A stretch of 64,000 nt of DNA from Acanthacorydalis orientalis (lineage: Eukaryota; Arthropoda; Insecta; Megaloptera; Corydalidae). Positions 1 through 11,400 of the stretch are shown here, in pieces; the stretch's first letter is position 1; every line of letters begins with the position of its first letter. A model generated the notes under the pieces. That model searched no databases. It saw nothing but the letters and a program-made list of their open reading frames with translations, and was not told where the DNA came from. The position numbers and the translations under genes are program-made. The stretch is taken from contig CM068313.1 of assembly GCA_034766995.1 (NCBI GenBank), positions 2,326,501 through 2,390,500 of the forward strand. Reading direction: 5' to 3'.

Positions 1-1459
1 TACATCCGTAACATCCGTAGAGTTAGAAAAAAATTAGAATAAATATACTAAAAAATAAAGAATTATAAACACTTTTACTACTTACATACCTACAATGCCA
101 ATTTCAACAATTTGTTTTTCAAATTTTTCACGACCGTATATTTGAATAAAGTCACTGCAAAATAAATAAACAGAACTGGAAAACTTGCTTTATACAATTA
201 TTTTTAGAACTTATCACTGCAATGATCTACAGTACAATGCAACAATGCAAACAACAACCGAATATAAAAGTTATACCGGGATTCCCCTATTTTTTGTTAC
301 AACTGAAATAAAGATTCCCTATAAAAGTGCTGCCAAATGGTGTTGATATTTATGTGTAAAATGATTTCAGATCAGACAATGTTATAAAATCTTTAAGGTG
401 TCATAAACACCTCATGGTAGAAACAGGTTATACCATGTATATATTTTTAGATCTAGGAGGAGCTCGAGGAAATGATACCGGTAATTAATTAAACAAATAT
501 TATACGAAAAGTAAAAAAAAATAATTGTGGAAAAATGATTAGACTTAGAAAATAATTTTAAGTGAAAATTTTAAATTGTGCTTTTTGACACCTTTTAAAA
601 TAATGTTAAAACAGTCATTTAATCCAAATTATTCTAATTTTGAGTTCAGTCTCGACATGGAGGACCATACTGGACCATTTACTGAAGCTACCGAACCATT
701 TATTTTTTTTTAGTAGAGCAACCATTCTTCTGTAAAAACTGGTATTGAGTAAGGAAACATCATTTTACTACAAAGCTCTTTTTATGATTACTCTTTTTTA
801 TTATGAAGATTGAATTTTTGTATATGAAGACTGAAAGTTTTTCAAGTCAACAATATTACAATCTTTAATTATTTTTCTGATAAAAATGAAAAAAATTAAA
901 AACATGATATTTTTTAATAATTATTTCCACAGTTATTTGTATTCAAACGCAGACGTATCAAAAGACATCTTTTGGTCGAAATAGGTGTACACAAAATCGT
1001 GGTAGAAATAGTGTTAAACATCAATAATTGAAAATATTCCACGAGCATTTCCGGACACCGTTCTGCCATCATTGCACCCGATCCGTTCATCCGATTTGAC
1101 TTTTCAGGCCGTACGTATCGACGCTTTTGACGATGTGCACTTGTAATGATGCTTCACTAATTCCAGCGGCCGTGTGTTCGATGCCGCGCGATACGCAGGA
1201 ATTAATTTTCATTAGAAATGATCCTCGATACGTATCGATTGCGTCAGTACTGTTTTTTTTCATGTTGTTATTTTACAAGTTAATTAGTTAATATGTGTAC
1301 GGATTTGTGTAAATAGATTGTGTAAATACAGATAAATAGGATGGTGTTTTCGAATGACCGTTTCAGAATTGTATTCCAAGTTTAGAATTTATATGAAAAT
1401 TGTTCGATCGTAGGGAATGTTCTATACTGATGACTGATATAAGTCAAGAGGACGTATTA
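1..1459. other. AT-rich gene-free stretch with a CpG-richer segment
   Basis: No open frame of coding character is present. The sequence is AT-rich and unique-looking within the window. A CpG-richer segment at about 1040-1210 stands out, with several TAAT/ATTA motifs and a CGCG step. It resembles the other CpG-rich islands in the window and may be conserved non-coding DNA, but nothing in it can be assigned a function. Confidence 0.5.
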
Positions 1460-1927
1460 TAACGTCGGTAGGAAAATAATTGCGGTTTTTGTTTTCTGAA
1501 TTCTGACTGTAGTTTTTTTCAATAAAAGCGTCATTCCATAGAGTCCATGTTAATATCGTTTTAAAGTACAGTTTTCGGTCTGTATTGTGGTAAAATCGAG
1601 TTTGGTTTCGCTATCGAGTTTGCTTCAAATTGAACTATTGAATTAAAGATGGAAAATAAGCAAATAGCATTTTTTTGTATGAGTTCAAAACGGGCGGTAA
1701 AGCATCAGAAACTGCTCATAATCTAAACGATATCTTTAGATGTGGATACTGTTCTTCAGTTCATAACGACCAACTGAAGGCGTTGGTCGAATCACAACAA
1801 TTCGAGAGCTTGCACAAAAGTTAGACGTTAGTTATCAAACAGTTCTGGACCACTTAAAACCACTTAAATTAAAAAAGGTTTACGAATTTCAAGATCAAAA
1901 ATCGCAATTATTTTTCTACCAATTTAA
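1460..1927 (+). mobile_element. Internally deleted mariner element (Hsmar1/cecropia-like ends)
   Basis: A 468-bp mariner remnant with both terminal inverted repeats. The 5' end contains GTCGGTAGGAAAATAATTGC, and the 3' end read on the minus strand contains GGTAGAAAAATAATTGC. The target dinucleotide TA flanks both sides (1458-1459 and 1928-1929). An ATG at 1649 opens MENKQ, the usual start of this transposase class, but the frame is soon lost. Further on, HNDQLKALVE and, in another frame, IRELAQKLDVSYQTVLDHLK match the second helix-turn-helix of the DNA-binding domain. The catalytic DD34D half is absent, so this copy cannot make a transposase. The TIR resembles the known Hsmar1 TIR (TTAGGTTGGTGCAAAAGTAA). 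The family assignment rests on that memory and on the HTH motif. Confidence 0.85.
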
Positions 1928-2029
1928 TATCACAATATATTTCTGAAACACTTGTGGTTGAATAAAATTTATAGATAATTTATTTTTTCGAAAATCGTAA
2001 ACAATAAATCAATTCCATTAACTATAAGA

Positions 2030-2865
2030 CTTTTTCTGGTTACAAATATCCAATAGATATTTTTTTTGCAAGCTGATGCTATGAAAATGATGCCATCGCC
2101 GTTAAAATACTTCTAGGCAAGTTAAAAAATGTTTGACAGTTATTTATTCAACATTTCTGATCAGAAAAACGTTTTTTCGTCTATAAAGAGGAAAAATAAT
2201 CGTTTTTTTAAAGTTCAAATCATCAATAAATTATTAATACTTATTTTTCTCTATCTTTATGCTCTAAAAATAATGGAATCGGCCTCTATATGCTTTTAAA
2301 CAAAAATAAAACAGATAGATAGAGATTTATTGAAAATGTTTGACCTCAAAAATGTTTTTTGATTTGTGGGATGAAAAACAATTCTTTTGTAGGAGTTAAA
2401 ATGTTCAATACATCATTACTGATCAACTTTTTGTACCTCAATGCTGTAAAAATGATGGAATCGTCATTGAAATGTTTCTAAACGAGAATAAAAAAAGATT
2501 GATACACATTTATTGAACATTTTTGATCAGAAAAATATTTTTTTCTGATTTATAAGATGAAACATAATTCATTTTTGAAAGTTAAAATGTTTAATGAATC
2601 ATTATTGATCATTTTTGTGTACCTTAATACTTTGAAAATGATGGAATCGATACTCAAATGGTTCTAAGCAAGAATAAAAATTATCGACAGCGATTAATTG
2701 AATATTTTGGATCAGAAAAATATTTTGTGTATTGTGGAGTGAAAAAGATTTCATTAGTGAAAGTGAAAACGTTTTATTTGTATTCTATTCTAGAGTTAAA
2801 TCATGCTTATGTATTTTATTTTATTCAATTTAAATCCTCTTCGACCATTATTTAAACATTTTCGA
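2030..2865. repeat. ~183-bp tandem repeat, four to five copies
   Basis: The landmark GATGGAATCG recurs (first copy as GATGCCATCG) at about 2090, 2273, 2455 and 2641, a period of 182-186 bp. Each unit also carries a TGATCAGAAAAAT motif and a TTGATCATT-like motif. Copies are clearly diverged, so this is an old array. Single monomers of the same unit occur elsewhere in the window (about 31862, 34880 and 46247). Confidence 0.8.
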
Positions 2866-3069
2866 TAAATATTGTTCGAAACACATTCCAACAAGCCTTT
2901 TTTTGTCTAAGAGACGAGAGAAACGAAGAATACAAAAAACGCACCGAACATATAAACACGAATCTGTATAAATGTGTGCACGTACGACGTTCATTAATTT
3001 CATTTAAAATATATTTTCGTAAAAACGGCGGATTATTTACTCAAGAAAATGAAATATTATTTTAGTAAA

Positions 3070-3425
3070 TAATATATATTTCGTGTGTGCGTGCGCGATG
3101 CAAGATTTGCGACCGGAACGAGCCCGGCGACGCGGAGAAGGAACGCAGAAAGACAGAGAGAGAGAGAGAGAGAGAGAGAGCTGTACTGGAATCCGGGCGC
3201 GTTAAATGAAAATTAATACGAAAAAAATCCATCGGCGAAACGTCATTAATGCCCGGCAAGAAAAATTAAATTCGCGGGAATGAAAATTAATGGAGTATTT
3301 GTTGAGGTCAACTCGACGAGACCGGACGGGTACTTTGTTCTTTGGATAAACAAGAGAACGCGCGCCCGGAGCCCGACCGGCCGACTGGGGGTTCACAACG
3401 CACGAGACTCGTTAATTAAACATCA
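3070..3425. promoter_or_regulatory. CpG-rich island with TAAT motifs and (GA)n
   Basis: GC and CpG content rise sharply above the AT background. The island holds a (GA)n tract at about 3155-3180 and repeated ATTAAT/TAAT homeodomain-type motifs near 3210-3290 set among CGCG steps. No coding frame is convincing on either strand; the overlapping open frames of 64-73 codons disagree with one another and show no protein motif. A regulatory role is inferred from composition only. Confidence 0.35.
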
Positions 3426-3429
3426 AATA

Positions 3430-4095
3430 TTTGTTATAATTCGTGCGATTATGTGTACACGTGTGTGTGTGTGTACATATGTGAGATCTACTGTTTGTTG
3501 AAAGTACTTATTGTGGAACGAGCGTGAATTAATGCACTTTCTCCAGAATTTATTCAAGTTTCCTCGTTTCACTTCGCTTTCAAGTTGATTTTTCTTGATA
3601 AATATTATCGTAATAGTGTAATAATCATAATCTTTTTTTTAAGAATATTTTTTTTAACATTTTAATATAGTAATTGTCTTCATAATTTGATGCTGAAGAT
3701 CCTTCCTCTTCTTTTAAGATCAGTCGAATGCAAAATTTCCAATTATTCTATACAAAGTGAGTTCAATTCTTCCACAACCGATTTCAACTTCCTTCATTTT
3801 TGATTAGACTTTGAATTCAAATCGGATTTTCAAATATACTTGACGATGATGAAAGTAAACGAAATGATTGAAGAATAATAAAATGAGAAATGAATAATAA
3901 AATGAAAAAAAAGAGAAATGCCAAGAGTTTGACGTAGACTTGTGTGAGGTTTTCTTACACTTCAGATAGGCCAATGGAAGCATTAACTGAGAAAAGCTGC
4001 ACAAAATAATACTAAGCCTCGATAGACCTCCTAAATTAGTGCAGTTAGTGCGACTGACGATGCAAAATACACAATGTAAAGTCAAGATCAATGGA
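3430..4095. other. Gene-free AT-rich stretch with short (GT)n
   Basis: Contains a short (GT)n tract at about 3461-3474 and otherwise AT-rich sequence. The minus-strand frame at 3804-4091 (95 codons) shows no recognisable domain and is rich in Ser, Phe and Leu from low-complexity DNA. Nothing is supported as a gene. Confidence 0.5.
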
Positions 4096-4099
4096 GAAC

Positions 4100-5035
4100 T
4101 GACTGAAAAGTATGAGGTATGTTGGACCTAAAACAAGATGATGGTCTGGCCTCAATATTCTTGTACTTATCACTTGAACATTTACCACGGACTATCCCAG
4201 TAAACGTGAACTCTACCATGCACAACAAATAGCTGGATATGCCGATGACCTAAACATCATGGTAATATCTATACTTGCCACTAAATACGTCTTTGGACTC
4301 CTTGATACCGTTGCAAGGTACAATAGTCTTAGAATAAATGAGAATAAAATCAAACTAATGCTGCAAAGTAGAAGATAAAGGAGAAGATTCGTTTTAAAAC
4401 ATCACCATCAATGATTAAAATTTCGAGGTTGTAAACAATTTCACTTAACTTAGCTCAAATACGACCAGTGAAAATAAGGAATCTCAAAAAGTTCAAAAAC
4501 AAATATCAGCAGCAAATATTTTGCGCTCTTGCTCATAATGAAATCCAAAAATGTGCATAGGAAGACTCAAATCCGACTGCATAAAATCTTTATCCGCACT
4601 GATGGACATGAAGCGTGGATCATGCCAGTTAAGACAGCAGAAATATGGACACCGTTGGAAGAACAATGTTGAGAAGGATATTTGGGTCAGTAAACGATTT
4701 GGGTAGATGGAGAAAACGCTACAATTTCGAATTATATGAAGTCTATAGGGAATTAAAACTGTTGCTTTTTATAAAAATGCTCCGCCTGTGATGAGAAGAT
4801 CACAGTGAGTGGATAGCGGACTTAAGAGAACCAAAAAGAGCCTTGGATGGAAAACCAGGCGAAAAAAGACCTGTGGGAAAACAAAGGCACAATGTAGAGA
4901 GGGATGCAATGGAACTGTTGAGAGTGAGGAACTGGAGAAAAACTGCCAAGCAGAAGGATGTCCGGAGGCAGAAAATTGAGAAGATCGAGGCTCGATTTGG
5001 GCTGTAGTGTCATCGAAGAAGAACACATTCTAAAA
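4100..5035 (+). pseudogene. Decayed non-LTR retrotransposon, RT active site and C-terminus (RTE-like)
   Basis: The + strand holds broken reading frames of a reverse transcriptase. Around 4230 the frame reads IAGYADDLNIMV, the YADD catalytic box of non-LTR reverse transcriptases, followed by NSLRINENKIKLM, which fits the post-YADD region. Near 4660-5005 it reads TMLRRIFG, then EPKRALDGKPGEKRPVGKQR, then LLRVRNWRKTAKQKDVRR. That is the Arg/Lys-rich C-terminal tail typical of RTE/BovB-like insect LINEs. Several frameshifts and stops separate these blocks, so it is a dead 3' fragment. The 5' endonuclease part is not seen. The clade is assigned from the tail style only; Jockey or CR1 are alternatives. 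The minus-strand frames at 4769-5028 are shadows. Confidence 0.7.
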
Positions 5036-5500
5036 CCATTCCTTTTTTCTATCTACTTCCATCTATATTTCCTTCTGTAGATTTCATTTCTAATTTTTAG
5101 GACGAATAAAAAAACCAATTTATTAAAACACTCGACCATAAATTTATTCATTCCTTTCCACCCAGTCCCGATTTTCCCTAATTACAATTAATACTTTTCT
5201 TTAAAAATTCATATTCCGACAAATATCTCAGTCCACAGCATCAGTTCAAAACAGATGTGCGTGAACTCGTGACCCACATGCAAGTTCGTCGCATGAATCG
5301 TTGTTTTTCTTGCACGACAAAAATCGTCCATAAGATATTTCGGTTATTTTAACACACTGGCGCTGTTTTTTCCTCACACGTATGCAAATAACCGACGAAG
5401 TTCTCTCAATTTGCTTCGACGCACCCCGTCGTGCCTTTCATACAAGATGATACTGGGTGGTGTTTACAACTTTCGGATGGATATGCTTATTAAAATATGC
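5036..5500. other. Gene-free stretch after the LINE end
   Basis: AT-rich DNA with modest CpG content near 5380-5440. No open frame, RNA gene or repeat could be supported. Confidence 0.5.
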
Positions 5501-5507
5501 TACACAT

Positions 5508-5509
5508 AA

Positions 5510-5564
<55 letters not shown>

Positions 5565-5592
5565 CGTATATATATATATATATATATACACA
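5508..5592. repeat. (CA)n/(TA)n microsatellite
   Basis: A short (CA)n tract runs into a TA array interrupted by single G or C changes (GTATA, CGTATA). The open frame over it encodes only Tyr/Ile dipeptides and is not a gene. Confidence 0.9.
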
Positions 5593-5801
5593 TATGTTAA
5601 TATACAATGTGTGTGTATGAATATTACCGTCAAGTTTCAGCAGATCCCTCAAGCGACTCAACTAATATACACTCGAGGTCACAAATAATCTTCCATTCAA
5701 AATTAATTAAACACTAACAAATTCAACATATTTCCTGCAGTGTTTATGAATAATGAAGTCGCTGTACGGAGGGCCAGTTAACAATTACTGTTTGTTTTCA
5801 G

Positions 5802-5905
5802 GAATTTCTTACGATATCCAAGGGGGAGGGAAAAAAATGACAAGCCGTTTCCGGGTTCTGTTCGTCCCGTTCACGTCCGTCGACTTGTCGTCGGTTTATA
5901 CAAAG
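5802..5905 (+). other. Candidate 104-nt exon bounded by consensus splice sites
   Basis: A good acceptor (pyrimidine-rich tract, TGTTTGTTTTCAG, with AG at 5800-5801) precedes a GC-richer segment. The segment ends with the donor AAAG|GTATGT (GT at 5906-5907). Two of the three frames are open across all 104 nt: one reads ISYDIQGGGKKMTSRFRVLF and continues to VYTK, the other begins NFLRYPRGREK. Neither matches a protein I recognise. The base composition differs from the AT-rich flanks. It may be an internal or 5'-UTR exon of a host gene on the + strand, or a chance pairing of splice motifs. Confidence 0.3.
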
Positions 5906-6323
5906 GTATGTCGTCCGTTATTGTCCTGTTCATTTCCATGTGTCTTTTTTATGTTTCCCGTTTGATTCGGGTGATAAAAACAATTATCGTTTATTAATTT
6001 ATCGAGATTCAATTTCGAAGAATTGAAACGCGTTGTGTTTTAAGTGTGTTCCTTATAGATCGGTAATTAGGTGGTAATATGCGGATATAAAAAAATCAGC
6101 TAAGAAATATGAAGAATCGAGTGAAAGATTTCTTTAAACGCACTGATGATTTTTTTCCTACGGAATCACACAGTGATTTGTTATGTAAATCTTGAATTTT
6201 TCCAGTAAAAAATTGTGATTTACATTTAATGCGTATTATCTGAGTATTATTTGTTAACTAGTATGTAACCCGTCTAAATAGAAAGAAACATAAAAAGGAA
6301 AAACTGTTTATTGATAATTTCTT
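5906..6323. other. Gene-free AT-rich stretch
   Basis: Nothing beyond AT-rich unique sequence was seen between the candidate donor and the duplicated block that begins near 6324. Confidence 0.5.
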
Positions 6324-6455
6324 CAATTAATAGTCTTAAATGTTTAATGAGCGCTGATCATAACGGCATTTAAAACAATTTAAATTAAAATTAAATCCGT
6401 ATAACTGTAGGTTCGATTTAATCTGTGGTATTTATAAACATTTCAATACATACAT
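6324..6455 (+). repeat. 130-bp direct repeat, copy 1
   Basis: Shares long identity with 7967-8100 on the same strand, including TTTAATGAGCGCTGATC and GTTCGATTTAATCTGT, and ends at a TA microsatellite in both places. The pair brackets about 1.6 kb of tandemly repeated DNA. Confidence 0.85.
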
Positions 6456-6509
<54 letters not shown>

Positions 6510-6609
6510 GGAGTAGAGACTAGGGAGCAGATCCTTCTGGTTATCTGAGTATCACATAATTTGTCTAAACTTAACTGGGACATTATTCGAGGGTTTCTTG
6601 TATATACTC

Positions 6610-6675
<66 letters not shown>

Positions 6676-6883
6676 TATAATACTGAAGCGAATATAAGCG
6701 ATTTCAGCGGGGTAGAACTCTCCAGGGGACGGAGAGAGAAGTAAGTAGAGAGCAGATCTTTCTGATTATTTAAAAGAATTGTTTTTGGAACACAAACACA
6801 CTTTTTCTATGTAATCTGAGTCTCGCATAACGCGACATTTGTCTAAATTTAACTACCACGTTATTTGTGGGTAACCTGTATAT

Positions 6884-6940
<57 letters not shown>
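6456..6940. repeat. (TA)n arrays separating two diverged ~100-bp repeats
   Basis: TA arrays occur at about 6458-6507, 6606-6675 and 6900-6941. The spacers at about 6510-6605 and 6735-6885 are related: both carry GAGCAGATC(C/T)TTCTG, TTTGTCTAAA(C/T)TTAACT and a terminal TGTATATAC before the next TA array. Confidence 0.75.
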
Positions 6941-6945
<5 letters not shown>

Positions 6946-7242
6946 GATAACGTTTCTGTGTCCTTCAATGAAAAAAATTAAGGATATGTTTTTATGTATG
7001 TCTAACTGAATTTAAATAAGAAAAAAATATTCAACGATATTTTTCACTATACTTTCAAGATAAATTTTATTTTATTTAATAGCTGTGTATGATTTTTTTT
7101 TTGTAAATACGTGAAAAATTGCTTTACATTTATTAATCCTACACGATTTCTTGTTTTTACTGTTTCTTTTTGTTAAACGATTTTTTCATGATTAAAAGTA
7201 CATGCTCTGTCACACACACAAATATATATACATATATATATA

Positions 7243-7287
<45 letters not shown>

Positions 7288-7573
7288 GTATTTATACATA
7301 TAATTGATAATGTTTCTGTGTCCTTTAGAGAAAAAAATCAAGGATATATTTTTATGTACGTCTAACGTAATTTAAATAAGAAAAAAACATTAAACGAAAA
7401 ATTTTGTTTTATATTTTCAAGATAAATTTTATCTTATTTAGTAGCTCAGTGTATGATGTTTTTTATAAATAGAGTGAATACTCGCTTTATATTTATTGAT
7501 CCTACACGATTTCTCGTTTTAAATGTTTCTCTTTGTTAAATGAATTGTTCATGATTGAAAGTACATACTCTGT

Positions 7574-7611
<38 letters not shown>

Positions 7612-7643
7612 AATGTACATATATAATATATATATAATATCTA

Positions 7644-7704
<61 letters not shown>

Positions 7705-7929
7705 GATAAAGTTTCTGTGTCCTTTAGCGAAAAAATGAAGAATATGTTTTTATATACGTCTAACTGAATTTAAATAAGAAAAAACATTAAACTTAATATT
7801 TTATTTTATATTTTTAAGATAAATTTTATTTTATTGAATAGATCAGCGTATGATTTTTTTTGTAAAGTGGAAACTTGCTTTACATTTATTAATCCTACAC
7901 GATTTCTCATTTTTACTCTTCCTCTTTGT

Positions 7930-7964
<35 letters not shown>

Positions 7965-7965
7965 C
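6941..7965 (+). repeat. ~360-400-bp tandem repeat, three copies, TA/CA-punctuated
   Basis: Copies begin with AATTGATAA followed by GTTTCTGTGTCC at about 6942, 7302 and 7701. Each continues through TTTAAATAAG, AAGATAAATTTTAT and CCTACACGATTTCT(T/C). The first two end in a (CA)n-(TA)n microsatellite; the third ends in TA alone near 7935-7963. Copies differ by substitutions and small indels, so the amplification is not recent. Confidence 0.85.
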
Positions 7966-7966
7966 G

Positions 7967-8095
7967 TTCTTAAAGTAATTGTCTCAACGGTTTAATGAGC
8001 GCTGATCTTAATGGCATTTTAAAATAATTTAAATTAAAATTAAATTCGTATAACTTTGAGGTTCGATTTAATCTGTCGTATTTATAAACATTTCA

Positions 8096-8100
<5 letters not shown>
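7967..8100 (+). repeat. 130-bp direct repeat, copy 2
   Basis: The partner of 6324-6455 in the same orientation, again followed immediately by a TA array (8100-8150). Confidence 0.85.
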
Positions 8101-8152
<52 letters not shown>

Positions 8153-8166
8153 TGTGTGTGTGTGTG
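8100..8166. repeat. (TA)n then (GT)n microsatellite
   Basis: About 50 bp of near-pure TA followed by a short (GT)n. Confidence 0.9.
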
Positions 8167-8735
8167 AAAGGGAGGTTATATAATATTGCACGGTTATCGC
8201 CGCCACAAGTCATCGTCGGCCCCGGTCTGCGTTATCTCTGTCGCACAGCGCAATCGGCACGAACGCGCGGCCGTAATAAATTAAAGCCATTACTATAATA
8301 ATAGTGTTGCCGTGCTAATTGTGCTTAACAAATTACCCCGATTGTAAATTCTGGATAATTCGTGAAGACGCGCGCGCGCGGCCGAATAATAGCCCTCGGT
8401 AGAATCTACATAATGTGTACACAGACACACACACACACACAAACGCACGTGCACGCGGGCACATACAGCGATATGATGATGATTTAGATCGCGACCGGTG
8501 GTTCGAGGCGCCTCCACGTCCACCACGTGGCGGCAGAGGCCGAGAACCGCCGGCGGCGGATTTTCCGGCCGTGCGGTCCGGTCGGTTTTTAGCGCGGCCG
8601 AGATCCTGTACGACTGTGTTCGTGCGGTACACAGGAATATGTCGACGGATTCCTTTCGAGTTGTTGGTAAAGGATGTAAGGACGTACAATCGACACGGAC
8701 CGTCAACGAACGGGTGAATAGTGCGGTTTGATAAA
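8167..8735. promoter_or_regulatory. CpG-rich island without supported coding frame
   Basis: High GC and many CpG steps (an alternating CG run near 8371-8381, GGCGGCAGAGG at 8529-8539) with a (CA)n tract at 8427-8440. Five open frames on both strands overlap here and are mutually exclusive. None carries a domain, signal peptide or repeat that would pick it out, so they look like chance frames in GC-rich DNA. It could contain a promoter or non-coding exon. Confidence 0.35.
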
Positions 8736-8759
8736 TATGTAAAGACTTTCAACTTTAAC

Positions 8760-9412
8760 TGAGAATGATCAATAATTATCGTTCAAACAACGTTTTTTTA
8801 AAATGATTTTTTCATGATTTGTATAGCGAGAAAAAAATTTATTTGTGAAAGTGTGAAGGAAACTTTTCGATATCAACTGGAAAAAGAAACAACAAAAGGT
8901 ATTAGGGATAAAATTTTAGTGTCTTTAAATTGGATCATTCATAACTCTATTTAAAATTAAAATATTTGCTCGTCGTCCTAGGATTTTGAAATTTCAACCT
9001 TAATATTTAAAATCGCTATACATTTTGGCCAAGCAGTTGGCATAATCTCAAAAAATAATAGTGAACACGATAGCGACCGAGAAGCAGCACATTATATACT
9101 TTTCGCATTGTAAAAAAAAAATACTGGCGAAGTAGCTGGAATGATTTATTGAGTTTAGAGGGAAGATGTTGTGACACATGAAACATACCAAAAATGTTAA
9201 AACAGCAGAAGAGATCCGAAAATACATTGACGACTTCATTGACACAAAACCTCCATATTTTTTTCTACAAGCGGTTCGTCAGTTTCTCAACAAATGGAGC
9301 AAAGTTATATCAAATATTGTGGGATGTTTGAGGATTGAATTATAATCAACATTTTCTGTAAATAAATACCGGTTTTTTATTAAAAAAAAAGCACCGAATT
9401 AATTTCTACACC
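8760..9412. mobile_element. Decayed Tc1/mariner-like remnant, family B
   Basis: The 3' end reads CCGAATTAATTTCTACACCT (about 9395-9414). The inner part has CATTTTGGCCAAGCAGTTGG and GCATAATCTCA. The same pair of landmarks occurs again at 60440-60685, where the end reads CCGAATTAATTTGCACACCT. The element boundary at the left is uncertain. No transposase frame survives. The minus-strand frame at 9048-9245 is not a gene. Confidence 0.45.
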
Positions 9413-9488
9413 TAATATCTTATATCGAAGACACCTAATTTTTTAAGAAATTGAATCGAAGAACTTATCAGTAGATAGAGAAGAGAGC

Positions 9489-10092
9489 TGTATATACAAA
9501 CGAAGCTCCAGGACACGCACCCAAGCCTCGTCATTACATCAAAAAAAACTTATCGTTGCTGTGTGGTGGAAAAATAAAGGAATATTCAATTATTCTTTTT
9601 TAAAACCAGGCGAAGCAATTACAGCTCATTCATATTGTCGCGAAATCGACAATATGATTGAAAAATTAGAAGCAAAACAGCCAATGCTAATCGATAGATA
9701 TGGGCCAATACTATTGCAAGACAATGCTTGAACACACACATCTAGAATCACAATTTCCAAATTAAATTCATTAAGTTATGAAATTTCACCGCATTACCAT
9801 TATTCTCCAGATTTCTCACCGACAGACTATCATCCTTTTCGCCACATGGAATATTATTTAAGAAGTAAAAAATTCCGAAACCAAACGGAAGTGATTCAAG
9901 GATTCGAAGACTTTACAAGCTCTAAAAATGTCGATTTTTATAAAAATGGGAAAAACAATCTGATTTCTCGTTGGAAGAACACGATTGAAGCTGATGAATC
10001 TTATTTTGTTTGAATAAATTTTGTTTTAAAAATATTCCGTTTTAATTTTCACTCACGAATTCCGCAATTTCGTATGTTACACCCCAATAAAT
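9489..10092 (+). pseudogene. mariner transposase C-terminal half (DD34D), broken
   Basis: With one frameshift corrected by eye, the + strand reads APKPRHYIKK, then WWKNKGIFNYSFLKPGEAIT, then SYCREIDNM, then GPILLQDNA followed by a stop, then YSPDFSPTDYHPF. The LLQDN aspartate and the PTDY aspartate correspond to the second and third catalytic Asp of mariner DD34D transposases. The frame ends in TIEADESYFV and a stop at about 10013. The downstream CCGCAATTTCGTATGTTAC (10062-10080) fits a degraded 3' TIR of the Hsmar1-like family. The N-terminal DNA-binding half and the first Asp box are missing. One internal TGA and at least one frameshift make it inactive. Confidence 0.85.
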
Positions 10093-10099
10093 AATGTCA

Positions 10100-10230
10100 A
10101 GATTTTTCTATAGAGTCTTGTTTTACTTTTTTAAGGTATTCAATGAAAAGTTATGTGAGTTCTCTTTACTGAGTAATTCACTGTATTCAGGGTCCATTAT
10201 ATCGCGACACTACTATATATATATATATAT

Positions 10231-10276
<46 letters not shown>

Positions 10277-10432
10277 ATCATACAGTTTCGATCAAATCCA
10301 ATAAATTACTATAATTCTGTCGGTTCGTAATGCGAACGGATTATTAAACCACAACATTGGTACATATACAACGTCGTCATAATTTGCAAATATTAGGTAT
10401 TACACAACGGCGCATAATACCACTCCATTATA

Positions 10433-10500
<68 letters not shown>

Positions 10501-10930
10501 TACATATATATATATGTATGTATGCATTCATAAATATCATTACATAAGAACGCATTAGATTTATGCGTCGAAACGTGCAGAGATAGCGTATTATCAGATA
10601 TCTTTGTAATAAGTCTTCATAAAATCATAATTTGGAATTAATATTTACGTTTTCATAGTGGTGAGGTGTTAGAGGTTACCAGCGTCGCGGTGTCGTACGA
10701 AAAACGTCAGAGATTGTTCACTGTGTGAGATAAATGTGAACGGGAGAGATGATGAAGATCGTGTAACCGAGCTGGAGAAGTTTGTTCTGTTCGTTGATGA
10801 TGGAATATTAAAAAAAAATTCTCTACAAGCTCAGTTAGAAGAAAAATATACTTCAGTCAATTTTATTATAGATTTCTGAAAAAGTTTACACAGCGAAAAC
10901 TGAAATTATTTCTGGTCCATGCTCATAAGA
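10100..10930. repeat. TA microsatellites in otherwise gene-free DNA
   Basis: TA arrays lie at about 10214-10274 and 10433-10515. From 10516 to 10930 I see only AT-rich unique sequence. The 78-codon frame at 10094 runs through a TA array and is not a gene. Confidence 0.7.
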
Positions 10931-10932
10931 TT

Positions 10933-10975
10933 TTAGATTGGTAGGAAGATAATTGCGGTTTTTGTTTTCTGAATA
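10933..10975 (+). mobile_element. Solo mariner 5' terminal repeat
   Basis: GGTAGGAAGATAATTGCGG followed by TTTTTGTTTTCTGAAT repeats the first ~40 bp of the element at 1460. No transposase follows, so only the end survives. Confidence 0.75.
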
Positions 10976-10979
10976 CTGG

Positions 10980-11400
10980 TCTTGATTTTTTCAAATGAAT
11001 GTCAATTTTCTTGTGTTCTTTCGGTCTTTTGAAAATGTGTACTTTCGAAGAAAGGTCTTTTAAAGGTTTTTTCAAGAATAGTTTTTTGAAAAATATATTT
11101 TTGGAAAACTGTCTTTTGAGAAAGGTCTTTTGAAATTTTAAAATTTTAAAGAATTGTCTTTCGAAGAAAGGTATTTTGAAAATTTGTATTTTCAAATAAT
11201 TGTTTCCCAAGTATGGTTTTTCAAATTACTGTCTTTTAGAAAAATGGGGTTGTGAGAATTCTTTTCTAAAATTGTTTTTTCGAAGAACAGTTTTTCAAAC
11301 CATTTCTTTTCGAAATGTTGTACTTTCATTGACTTATTTTTCAAAGAATCGATTTTCAAAAAATTATATTTTCGAAGAATTTTTTTTATAATAAATAATC
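10980..11400. repeat. Degenerate short tandem repeat rich in TTTTGAAAA/TTTCGAAGAA
   Basis: The motif (G)TCTTTTGAAAA or TTTTCGAAGAA recurs roughly every 14-30 bp through the whole stretch. It produces Lys/Phe-rich open frames on both strands (95 and 86 codons on the minus strand, 63 on the plus). These frames are a by-product of the repeat. Confidence 0.6.

Noticed and set aside
8293..8752. 137- and 139-codon minus-strand frames with + strand partners
   Set aside because: Four or more overlapping frames in one CpG-rich block, none with domain or start context that sets it apart.
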